From assembly GCA_963753485.1 (NCBI GenBank), contig CAVWCL010000012.1:1-64000 (forward strand): a stretch of 64,000 nt of DNA, read 5' to 3'. The notes beneath the pieces are model-generated. The model had not been told where the DNA came from, ran no database searches, and worked only from the letters and a program-made list of their open reading frames with translations. Made by a program: the position numbers and the translations under genes. Below are positions 16,863-25,800 of this stretch, one piece after another. The DNA is from CAWDLX01 sp963753485 (GTDB taxonomy: Bacteria; Actinomycetota; Actinomycetes; Mycobacteriales; Micromonosporaceae). Numbering within the stretch: the stretch's first letter is position 1; every line of letters starts with the position of its first letter.

Positions 16863-18029
16863 GTGGCCCGGTTCCTGTTCGTCATGGTCCCGGTGGTGGC
16901 CCGCGTCTGGCCCGCGGTAGCCATCGGCGACGCGCTCGCCGCCCTCGGCCACGAGGTGGCGTGGTGTGGCCCGGAGGGCGACCTGCGCCCGCTGGTCGGC
17001 CCCGAGGTGACGGTCTATCCGACCGGCAAGCGCTCGTACCGCGAGCTCCACGCGATGGGTGTGGCCGCCGTGCGCGAGCTGTGGACCGAGTACCTGTTGC
17101 CGCTCAACCGTTTCATCCGGGGCCCGGTGGACCGCGCGGTGGCGCAGTACCAGCCCGACATCGTGCTGGCCGACCAGTACGCGTTGGCCGGCGTGCTGGC
17201 GGCGTACCGGCGCGGGGTGCGGTGGGCGACCCTGTGCACCGGCGCCCTCGAGCTCACGCCACGGGCCGAGTTCCACGGCGTGCAGGAGTGGGTGCGCTCA
17301 CAGTTGGCGCGGATGTGGGAGGGCGCCGGCCTGCCCGCCGACGACCGGGTCGACCTGCTCTTCTCGCCGTACCTGGTCATCGCGACAACGTCGCGGGCGC
17401 TGACGGGTCCGGTGCCGATGCCGGAACACGTCGTGCTGATCGGGGCCGCGCTCGGCCCGCGGCGCACCGACCCCGGCTTCAACTGGGACTGGTGGGATCC
17501 CGGCCGGCGACACCTGCTGGTCACCGCCGGCACCGTGTCCGCGAACGTGGCCAAGGACTTCCTGTCCCGGGTGACGGCCGCGCTGCAGCCGTTGGGGTCG
17601 ACGGTGCAGACGGTGCTCAACGCCGACGTGGCCGCGGTGGCGGATCCGCCGCCGGACATCCTGGTCGCGCCGCGGGTTCCAATGCTCGACCTCATGCCGC
17701 GCGTGGACGCCGTACTCTGCCAGGCCGGACAGAGCACGGTGAACGAGGCACTCGTGCATGGCGTGCCGATGGTCGTCGCGCCGATCCGCCGCGGTGAGCT
17801 GGCCGTGGCCGACCAGGTCGCGCGGGCCGGCGCCGGTATCGAGGTCTCCTTCCTGGATGCGACCCCGGCCGAGCTCACCGCCGCCGTGACCGCGGTCCTG
17901 TACGAACCGAGCTACCGGGCGCACGCGCGCCGGCTCGGCGAGGAGTTCTCGGCGGCCGGCGGCACGAGCGCGGCCGCCGCCCACCTCGTCGCGTTGGCTG
18001 ACCGCCCCGTGCGCGTCGGCCCGGGTTAG
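16863..18029 (+). CDS. Glycosyltransferase, GT1/MGT family
   Basis: A 388-aa two-domain (GT-B) glycosyltransferase of the natural-product type. The N-terminus ARFLFVMVPVVARVWPAVAIGDALAALGHEV is the acceptor-binding Rossmann start; the C-terminal nucleotide-sugar motif reads VDAVLCQAGQSTVNEALVHGVPMVVAP, in which Gln replaces the His of the common HGG/HAG signature. DQVARAGAGIEV follows normally. Start: GTG at 16863 with AGGA 6-7 nt upstream; upstream ATGs overlap the divergent KAS III gene. No sugar-biosynthesis genes are near, so a common sugar nucleotide would be used. It heads the long plus-strand operon. Confidence 0.85.
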   Translation: MARFLFVMVPVVARVWPAVAIGDALAALGHEVAWCGPEGDLRPLVGPEVTVYPTGKRSYRELHAMGVAAVRELWTEYLLPLNRFIRGPVDRAVAQYQPDIVLADQYALAGVLAAYRRGVRWATLCTGALELTPRAEFHGVQEWVRSQLARMWEGAGLPADDRVDLLFSPYLVIATTSRALTGPVPMPEHVVLIGAALGPRRTDPGFNWDWWDPGRRHLLVTAGTVSANVAKDFLSRVTAALQPLGSTVQTVLNADVAAVADPPPDILVAPRVPMLDLMPRVDAVLCQAGQSTVNEALVHGVPMVVAPIRRGELAVADQVARAGAGIEVSFLDATPAELTAAVTAVLYEPSYRAHARRLGEEFSAAGGTSAAAAHLVALADRPVRVGPG

Positions 18030-18068
18030 CATCGGAAACATCCCGACGATCCCACTGGGAGGACAGGG

Positions 18069-19016
18069 ATGCTGGGCACCCCCGAAGACCTCCAGAACCT
18101 GAGGCTGTTTCGCGCGACCGCCAAGGCAGCGGGCGGCACCCTCGAGCTGGTCATGCCGATGCGGGTCGGCGGGGATGGTCCCGCACTCTTCTGTGCGCCG
18201 CCGATGGTGGGTCTGAGCTGGTGCTACCTGGCCCTTCTCCCGCACGTCGACGCCAGGTTCCCGCTCTACGGCCTGCAGGCCCGCGGCCTGCGACGACCCG
18301 AGCCGCTGCCGTCCAGCCTGCTGGAGATGGCGCGCGACTACGCCGACCAGATCCGCATGACCCAGCCATCCGGTCCCTACCACCTGCTCGGCTGGTCGCT
18401 GGGCGGAAACATCGCCTTCGCGATCGCGGAGGAGCTCGAGCGCCGCGGCGAGCAGATCGGGTTGCTCGTGATTCTCGACTCCACGTTGGTCAACCTCGAT
18501 GCGATCGAGAGCAACGAGCCCTGGCAGATCTACAACCTCGTGCTCGCGCAGTTCGGATACCTGCCCGCGCTGACCGAAGCCGATCAGGATCCCGAGGCCC
18601 GCATGCTGGAACTGGTGCGCCGCCGACCGGGTCTGGGCCTGCAGGAGTGGCCGGACCAGCGTCTGCGTGCGCTCCAGCGCGTGATCAAGAACAACGTCTC
18701 GGTGGCTCTGGTCCACCAGTTCGGCCACCTGCACTGCCCGCTGCTCTTCTTCTCCGCCGTCCGCAACCCGCCGACGCTGGCCGAGAAGCTGGACCATTGG
18801 GGACTCTTCGTCGATGGCCCGATCGAGTCCCTCGAACTGGACTGCCACCATCGATATATGTTGCTGCCTGAGCCGATAGTGCGACTCGGGCCAGCGCTCA
18901 CCGACCGGCTGGCGCGCGCCGCCGCGGCCACGGCCGTTCCCGTTGTGCAACCAGGCGGGCCCGTTTACGCTCATGGAGGGACTTGGGTCCATGAGGCTGC
19001 GGACGTAAGGCCCTAA
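18069..19016 (+). CDS. Thioesterase (split NRPS-type TE)
   Basis: A 315-aa alpha/beta hydrolase. GWSLGG carries the nucleophile Ser, Asp lies in LVILDSTLVNLD and the His in LDCHHRYML. The region FCAPPMVGLSWCYLALLPHVD and LYGLQARGL resemble the TE domain at the end of NRPSs (EntF type) more than short type II editing enzymes. Since the last NRPS (33492-36788) lacks a TE, this stand-alone enzyme probably releases the product; an editing role is the alternative. GGGAGG precedes the ATG. Confidence 0.85.
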   Translation: MLGTPEDLQNLRLFRATAKAAGGTLELVMPMRVGGDGPALFCAPPMVGLSWCYLALLPHVDARFPLYGLQARGLRRPEPLPSSLLEMARDYADQIRMTQPSGPYHLLGWSLGGNIAFAIAEELERRGEQIGLLVILDSTLVNLDAIESNEPWQIYNLVLAQFGYLPALTEADQDPEARMLELVRRRPGLGLQEWPDQRLRALQRVIKNNVSVALVHQFGHLHCPLLFFSAVRNPPTLAEKLDHWGLFVDGPIESLELDCHHRYMLLPEPIVRLGPALTDRLARAAAATAVPVVQPGGPVYAHGGTWVHEAADVRP

Positions 19017-19078
19017 CCCGACACTGCCCCGTTTCGCGCCCGGCCGCACTCGGCCAGCTCCGCGCAACCAGGAGACGC

Positions 19079-20059
19079 ATGATTGAGGTCAACGGTCTTC
19101 GAAAGTCATTTCAATCCAGACGGGGCGGCAAGGTTACGAGTGTCGAGGCGGTCCGCGGTGTGGACTTCGCGGTGCAGCGCGGCGAGATCTTCGGCTTCCT
19201 CGGTCCCAACGGAGCCGGCAAGACGACCACCCTTCGGATGCTCGCGACGCTGATCCGCCCGGACGGCGGTGACGCCACGATCGCCGGGGTGGATCTGCGG
19301 CGCTCACCCGCGCAGGTACGGGAGCGGATCGGTTTCGTGGCGCAGACCAGCGGCACGTACGAGCAGTCCAACGCACGGCGCGACCTGGTGCACCAGGCCC
19401 GCATGTACGGCGTCTCGAAGTCCACCGCGAAGGAGCTGGCCGAAGCGGCCATCGTGGCCTTCCAGCTCGAGAGCTTCGCTGACCGCCAGATCAGTACCTA
19501 CTCCGGCGGGCAGCGCCGGCGCCTGGATGTCGCGCTCGGCGTCATCCATTCGCCTCAGGTGATCTTCCTGGACGAGCCGACCGCCGGCCTGGATCCGCCG
19601 AGCCGGGCGCGCATGTGGCAGGAGGTCCGCCGGCTCCGCAGTCTGGGCATGACGATCTTCCTCACCACGCACTACCTCGACGAGGCCGACGCGCTCTGTG
19701 ACCGGATCTCGATCATCGATGGTGGCCTGATCGTCGCCGAGGGCACCCCGTCCGATCTCAAGCGTGAGATCTCCGGCGATGTCATCATCGTTGACCTGGC
19801 CGCGCCGGACACCGCCGGCGCACCGGAGCCCGCCCTGATGATCGAGGCGTCGAAGATCCTTTCCGAGCAGCCGTACGTGCACTCCTGCGAGACCGTCGAC
19901 CACACGCTGCGGCTGCACGTGGACAGCGCCGCCACCGCCATCCCGCAGGTCATGCGCGCGCTGAGCAACAAGGATATCGAGCCAGGGGCGATCGAGACCC
20001 GCCGGCCCAGCCTTGACGACGTCTTCCTGGCCAAGACCGGCCGCACTCTCGCTGACTGA
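19079..20059 (+). CDS. ABC transporter ATPase, DrrA type
   Basis: A 326-aa nucleotide-binding subunit. Walker A is GPNGAGKTT (residues 42-50), the signature YSGGQRRRLDVA, Walker B VIFLDEPTAGLDP, with the H-loop in LTTHYLDEADAL. The C-terminal RRPSLDDVFLAKTG is typical of the DrrA antibiotic-export group. It pairs with the permease gene 35 bp downstream to form an exporter, probably for the cluster product and thus self-resistance. GGAG lies upstream of the ATG. Confidence 0.93.
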   Translation: MIEVNGLRKSFQSRRGGKVTSVEAVRGVDFAVQRGEIFGFLGPNGAGKTTTLRMLATLIRPDGGDATIAGVDLRRSPAQVRERIGFVAQTSGTYEQSNARRDLVHQARMYGVSKSTAKELAEAAIVAFQLESFADRQISTYSGGQRRRLDVALGVIHSPQVIFLDEPTAGLDPPSRARMWQEVRRLRSLGMTIFLTTHYLDEADALCDRISIIDGGLIVAEGTPSDLKREISGDVIIVDLAAPDTAGAPEPALMIEASKILSEQPYVHSCETVDHTLRLHVDSAATAIPQVMRALSNKDIEPGAIETRRPSLDDVFLAKTGRTLAD

Positions 20060-20094
20060 GCAGTAATCGAATACGGAAGGAAAGGGCAGCAAGA

Positions 20095-20850
20095 ATGAAG
20101 CTCGCCCGCGATACCTGGCTGACCCTCCAGTACGAGGCCGGGCTGATGGTCCACAACCCGGGCACCATCGCCGTCACGCTCATCCAACCCATCACGTACC
20201 TGATCCTGTTCACGCCGTTCCTCAAATCCGTCATGGGTGTCCCCAGCTACGGCAGCGCCTTCGAGATCTATGTGCCGTCACTCTTCGCGGCCATGGGTCT
20301 GTTCAGCGGCTTGTTCGCCGGATTCGCCATGCTCGCCGCGATCCGCCAGGGAGTCGTCAACCGGTGCCGGGTCACCCCGCTGAGCCGGGTGGGCCTGCTG
20401 CTGGGGCGGGAACTGCTGTACGTCCTGCTGATCGGATTCCAGGCGGTCGTGGTCACCCTGGCCGCCATCGTGTTCGGCCTGCGGGTGCCGCCGCTCAATT
20501 TCCTGTTCGCCCTTGGGTTGTTGTCGATGATGGTCCTGCTGAGCGTCTCGATCTCGTACGACCTGGCGCTGATCGTGTCGAACGAGAACTCGCTGGTCAC
20601 GCTGATCAACGCGGTGGCGCAGCCGGTCTCGCTGCTGGCCGGGGTCCTCATCCCGCTCTCCGTGGCGCCGTTGTGGGTGCGCAACGTCGCATTGTGGAAT
20701 CCGTTCGCCTGGGGCACCAACGCCATGCGGGCAATCTTCCAGGGCCATCTCGGCCAAGACGTCGTCTGGCAAGCGACGATCGTCGTGACCGCGACGACGG
20801 TGGTGGCGGTCCTGCTGTCGTCCCGGCTGTTCAATCGCCGGATCGCCTGA
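20095..20850 (+). CDS. ABC-2 type permease, DrrB type
   Basis: A 251-aa integral membrane protein with about six hydrophobic segments (for example ITYLILFTPFLKSVMGV, LFAAMGLFSGLFAGFAML, ALGLLSMMVLLSVSISYDLAL and AQPVSLLAGVLIPLSVAPLWV). NPFAWGTNAMRAIFQG near the C-terminus is typical of ABC-2 drug-export permeases. Partner of the DrrA-type ATPase immediately upstream. GGAAGGAAAGG lies before the ATG. Confidence 0.92.
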   Translation: MKLARDTWLTLQYEAGLMVHNPGTIAVTLIQPITYLILFTPFLKSVMGVPSYGSAFEIYVPSLFAAMGLFSGLFAGFAMLAAIRQGVVNRCRVTPLSRVGLLLGRELLYVLLIGFQAVVVTLAAIVFGLRVPPLNFLFALGLLSMMVLLSVSISYDLALIVSNENSLVTLINAVAQPVSLLAGVLIPLSVAPLWVRNVALWNPFAWGTNAMRAIFQGHLGQDVVWQATIVVTATTVVAVLLSSRLFNRRIA

Positions 20851-20898
20851 ACGCTCATCGCAAACAGCCCGGGGGCCGACAGGACAGGAGGCAAATCG

Positions 20899-22572
20899 GT
20901 GGGTACCGGCAACTTCCGGGCGGAGCTCGCCGCGGATCAGGAACTCGGCGCCGGCAACGTGCTGCTCAGGCTGGCCGAACACGGCGCCGACATGGAGATG
21001 CCACGGGTGACGTTCGATACCGGGATCGACACGATCGCGGCGTGGACACCGCTGTCGCTGCGCACACTGACGGAGCGGGTGGCCGCCCGGGCCAACTGGT
21101 TCGCCCGGCACGGCGTCGGGCGGCGCGACCCGGTCGCGATCTACGTATCCGCCGCCGCGGACGTTTTCCTCAACTTCGCGGCACTGACCTGGCTCGGAGC
21201 GATACCGGCGCTGATGAACGGGGGCATGCCGACCGAGATTGCCGCCGAGTTCATCCGGCGGCTGCGCGGCGTTGGGGTGATCATCGATGCCGACCACGCG
21301 GAGCTGGCCGAGCACGACCTCGGCACGCCGATCATGGGAGACGCCGCCGAGACCGGCACCGGTGATCCGTCGGCGGCACCGTCGCACTACCGGCATCACC
21401 CCGACGATCCGGTGGCCATCACGCATTCGTCCGGCACGACACGCATGCCGGCCGCGGTCGTGCACTCCCACCACAGCCTGTTCGCGGCGGTGCGGGCGGT
21501 TCGGCTCACCGAGCCCCGCCAGGGCGGCCCGGTGCGGGAAATGTCCGCGTTCCCGCAGGCGCACACGGCCGGAATCATCATTTTTAATGAGGCCCTCTGC
21601 AACGGATACGAGCTGCTGTGCGTGTCCCAGCAAGGCGGTGGGTTCGCGACCAGCGGCGAGGTGATCATCGACGCCATCGAGCGCTGGCGGCCGACCGCGG
21701 TCTTCGGCTTCGCCGTCACCTGGTCCGAGCTGGCCCGCTTCGACCTGACCACCCGCGATGTCAGCTCGGTGCGGTTCTGGTCCAACAGTGGGGACTGCGC
21801 ACACGAGGCCCACATCCGCCGCCTGGTCGCCGTCGGCAGCCACCACGCCTACGGCAAGGACGGCATCGTCACCCTCCCCGGCTCCCGGTTCAATGACACG
21901 CTCGGCTCCACCGAAATGGGTTATGGCGGGTTCCAGATCAGTCATCTGCCTGGCACCGAGCGATACAACCGATGCGTCGGCAAGGTGCTTCCGTTCGCTG
22001 AGATCATCCTCGTGGACGCGCGGACCGGCAAGGAAGTCCCGACCGGCCAGGTGGGGCAGGTCGCGATGAAATCGCCGACCCTGGCGGTCGGCTACTGGAA
22101 CGACTCCGCGGCCACCTTCCGAACCCGCCTGAACGGCTACTACCTGACCGGCGACCTGATGTACCGCGACGAGGAAGGCTACTTCTATCACGTCGACCGG
22201 GCCAGCGATGCGATCGACCTCGGCGATGGGAACTGGCTCTACTCCGCGCTGTCTGAGGAACGCATCCTCAACCGCTGCCCCGACGTTCGCGACTGCACGG
22301 TCCTGGCGGCCCGCGGCACCGACGGCACGCCCGTCGTCGAGGTACTGCTCATGCTCGCGACCGGGGCCGATCCCGCAGTCGATTACGACGAAGAGGTCCG
22401 CGCGGCACTGGGCCCGGCCGCGGCCGGGGTGCCCCGGCGGGTGGTGACGATCCCCGACGAGGGGGTCGTGGTAGGACCGACCGGCAAGGTCCGCAAGTTC
22501 CTCATGCGCGAACGGCTGCTGGCCAGCACGGGCGCGTCCCTGACGGTGGAGGGAGGAGTAGCTGATGCCTGA
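20899..22572 (+). CDS. Acyl-adenylating enzyme (AMP-dependent ligase)
   Basis: A 557-aa member of the adenylate-forming superfamily. AITHSSGTTRMPAAVVHSH is the phosphate-binding loop (the usual final PK is replaced by MP), NDTLGSTEMG the A5 region, TGDLMYRDEEGYFYHVDRASDAI the A7/A8 hinge, and PTGKVRKFLMRE holds the A10 lysine. It has no carrier domain. It probably activates an acid (acyl or aryl) and loads it on one of the free ACPs. Start: GTG with AGGAG 8 nt upstream. The stop overlaps the MbtH start. Confidence 0.85.
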   Translation: MGTGNFRAELAADQELGAGNVLLRLAEHGADMEMPRVTFDTGIDTIAAWTPLSLRTLTERVAARANWFARHGVGRRDPVAIYVSAAADVFLNFAALTWLGAIPALMNGGMPTEIAAEFIRRLRGVGVIIDADHAELAEHDLGTPIMGDAAETGTGDPSAAPSHYRHHPDDPVAITHSSGTTRMPAAVVHSHHSLFAAVRAVRLTEPRQGGPVREMSAFPQAHTAGIIIFNEALCNGYELLCVSQQGGGFATSGEVIIDAIERWRPTAVFGFAVTWSELARFDLTTRDVSSVRFWSNSGDCAHEAHIRRLVAVGSHHAYGKDGIVTLPGSRFNDTLGSTEMGYGGFQISHLPGTERYNRCVGKVLPFAEIILVDARTGKEVPTGQVGQVAMKSPTLAVGYWNDSAATFRTRLNGYYLTGDLMYRDEEGYFYHVDRASDAIDLGDGNWLYSALSEERILNRCPDVRDCTVLAARGTDGTPVVEVLLMLATGADPAVDYDEEVRAALGPAAAGVPRRVVTIPDEGVVVGPTGKVRKFLMRERLLASTGASLTVEGGVADA

Positions 22573-22789
22573 CGAGCCACAGGCGCACCAGCACTCGGTC
22601 GTGGTCAATGACGAGGAGCAGTACTCGATCTGGCCGGCGGAGCGTGAGCTGCCAGCCGGCTGGCGCCGAGACGGCTTCACGGGGACCGAGGAGGAGTGTC
22701 TGGCCCACATCGACGAGGTCTGGACCGACATGCGGCCGGCGTCGCTGCGTCGCTGGATGCACGAGCACGAGCAGGCCGGCACCGATTGA
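22565..22789 (+). CDS. MbtH-like protein
   Basis: A 74-aa MbtH family protein with the full signature: NDEEQYSIWP, LPAGW, GFTGTEEECLAHIDEVWTDMRPASLRR. These small proteins bind NRPS adenylation domains and help their folding or activity. It overlaps the upstream ligase gene by 8 bp and sits 31 bp before the first NRPS gene. Confidence 0.96.
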   Translation: MPDEPQAHQHSVVVNDEEQYSIWPAERELPAGWRRDGFTGTEEECLAHIDEVWTDMRPASLRRWMHEHEQAGTD

Positions 22790-22820
22790 GGCGGCGCTGG
22801 TCCGGGTCGGGTTGTGGGTG

Positions 22821-25800
22821 ATGGTGCTCGACGTCTTCCGATCCCGCGTCGCGGATGCGCCGGATGCGATCGCCGTGCAGGACGGCCGTCTGCGGCTGAC
22901 CTATCACGAGCTCACCCGGCACGCCTCGGCCGTGGCAGCCCGGCTGGCCAAGCGTGGGATCGGACCCGATGACGTGGTCGCCGTCTACGTCGACCGGTCC
23001 GCCGAGCTCGTGGTCGCCGAGCTCGCCGTGCTGCTGTGCGGCGCGGTCTACCTGCCGCTCGATCCAGCCCACCCGGCCGAGCGGACGCGGGAACTGCTCG
23101 CGCTGGCCAACGCGGCGGCCGTGGTCAGCACCGGCCCCGTGCTCTCCGCAGGCGCGACGCCGGGCGACGATGCGACGCTGGTCGACGATCCGGAAATCGT
23201 CGACCTGGCGCAGGTGCCGTCGCAGACCACCGCGCCCTGGGCCCGGCTGCCCGAGGCCGCGCTGGCCTACGTGATCTTCACATCGGGTTCGACCGGTCGG
23301 CCCAAGGGGGTCGCGGTCAGCCACGGCAGTCTCGCGAACCTGATCCGCTGGCGCGTGAAGGCGTACCGGCTGGGTCCGCAGGACCGCACGACGCTGCTGT
23401 GCAGTCCCGGGTTCGACGCGTCGGTATGGGAAACCTGGCCCACCCTGGCCGCCGGGGCCACGCTGGTGGTGCCGCCCGGGCACCTGCCCAGCTCACCGGC
23501 AGACCTCGTCGCCTGGCTCGCCGACGAGCAGATCACCGCGACGTTCCTGCCGACACCGCTGGCCGAGGCGGTGCTCGACGAGACGTGGCCGGCGCACACC
23601 GTCCTCAGGCGGATGCACACGGGCGGTGCCGCCCTGCAACGCGGCGTGCCACCCGGACTGCCGTTCACTCTGGTCAATCTGTACGGGCCGACCGAGTGCA
23701 CCGTGGTGGTGACGAACACCCCGGTGAGCCCTGGCGGGCCGGTGCCGCCGCCCATTGGGGTACCCATCGCCGGTGTGCGATGCTATGTCCTCAACGGCCT
23801 TGCGGCGGTGCCCGACGGCGAGCCTGGCGAGATGTGCGTGGTGGGCGAGTGCGTGGCCCGCGGCTACCTTGGCGAGCCGGCCGCCACCGCCAGGTCCTTC
23901 GTGCCTGGCATCGCGGCGCCCGGGCAGCGGATGTACCGAACCGGCGATCGGGTTCGCCGGCGGGCCGACGGATCCTTCGAGTACCTCGGCCGGCTCGATG
24001 ATCAGGTCAAGATCCGCGGGTTCCGGATCGAGCCCGGCGAGGTGGCCGCGGCGCTGCGGCGGCATCCGGCGGTCCGGGAGTCCTTCGTGGTCGCCGATCG
24101 ATCCGGGCCCGGTGACCCGCGCCTCATCGGTTACGTCGCCGCGGACGCCACGCCCACCGAGCTCATCGGGTTCGCCGCGGCGCGGCTGCCCGAGCACATG
24201 GTGCCCGCGGCGATCGTCGTCCTGCCCGCGCTGCCGATGACCGCCAACGGCAAGGTGAACCGCGCCGCGCTGCCCGCGCCCGGCCGGGTGGCGGCCGGCC
24301 TGGCTGACCTGGCCGCCACCCACCGCACACCGACGCAGCGCGCGGTGGCGGCGATCATCGCGCGGCTGCTCGGGGGCGTGCCGGTCGGCGCCGATGACGA
24401 CTTCTACGGACTCGGCGGTACCTCGCTGCTGGTCGGTCGGCTGGCGGCCCAGATCGCCGCCGAGCTGCACGCCGCGGTGAGCATGGCCGACCTGCTGCGC
24501 GCCCGCACGGTCGCCGCGATCGCGGCCATGGTCGACGAGCGGACCGGCCCGCCGGGCGGTGGGGAGGCGAGGGTGGCCGGCCCGACGCCGGAGTCCCCGC
24601 CGGCGGTGCCGCCGATCCACCCGGGCCGTCGGAACCGGCCGATTCCGCTGTCGCTGCAGCAGCAGCGGGTGTGGTTCTTCGAGCAGCTGTCGCCGGGCAA
24701 CCTCGCCTACAACGCTCAGGCCACCGTGGCATTGCGTGGTGAGGTGAATGTCGAGGCACTGCGCGGCGCGCTGGACGAGATCGTGCGCCGGCACGAGATC
24801 CTCCGGACCGCGTTCGTCACGATCGACGGGATCGCGACGCAGCAGCCGGTCCCCACAGCGAGGGCGCCGCTGAGGGTGCTCGACGTTACAGCGGAGCTGG
24901 CGGACGAGGTCATCGCCGCGGAGGTACGCAAGCCGTTCGACCTTGCCAAGCCACCACTGGCACGCTGGCTGCTGCTCCGCCACGCCCACGGCGAGAACAC
25001 GCTCGTGCATGTCGAACACCACTTCGTCCACGATGGCTGGTCGCTGGCGGCACTGCTCGCCGAGCTGTCCGCCCTCTATCAGGCAAGGGTGACCGGTCGG
25101 CCGTCACCGCTGTCCGAGCTGGCCATCCAGTACGCGGACTACGCGATCTGGCAACGGGAGTGGATGCGCGGCGAGGTGCTGCGGGCACACGTGGACCACT
25201 GGACCACCCTGCTGGCCGGCGCCCCCGACGTCCTGGAGCTGCCGGCCGACCGCGCGCGGCCATCGGTGCTGAGCATGCGCGGCGCCGCCCCCCGGATCGT
25301 CGTTCCGGCGCAGCTCTCGCGCGCGCTGCGCTCGTTCAGCCGCCAGCACCGGGTGTCGCTCTTCTCGACCATGTATGCGGGCTTCGCGGCGTTGCTGTAC
25401 CGGTACACCGGGCAACCGGACCTGCTCGTCGGCACCGGTGCGGCGAACCGGACCCGGCCCGAGCTGGAACCGTTGCTTGGCATGATCGTCAACACCGTGG
25501 TGCTGCGAACCAGGGTGTCCGGCCAGATGTCGTTCACGGCCCTGCTCGACCAGGTCCAGCGGACCGTCCTGGACGCGTTGGCGTGGTCGGACACTCCGGT
25601 GGACGCGGTCATCGACGCGATCGGCCCGGCCCGCGATCCATCCCGGACACCGCTGTTCCAGGTCATCTTCAGCTTCCACGACTCCGCCGTGCCCGACCTG
25701 GACTTCGGCGGGCTCACCGGCGCCGTCGTCGAGCGGGCCAACGGCTCGGCCAAGTCCGACCTCAACGTGATCGTGGTGCCGCGGGCCGCGCAGCGGCTCG

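Noticed and set aside
20278..22782. 834-codon open frame on the minus strand opposite the permease and ligase genes
   Set aside because: Low-complexity His/Arg/Gly-rich translation with no family motifs; it is a mirror of GC-rich codon usage opposite well-supported genes.
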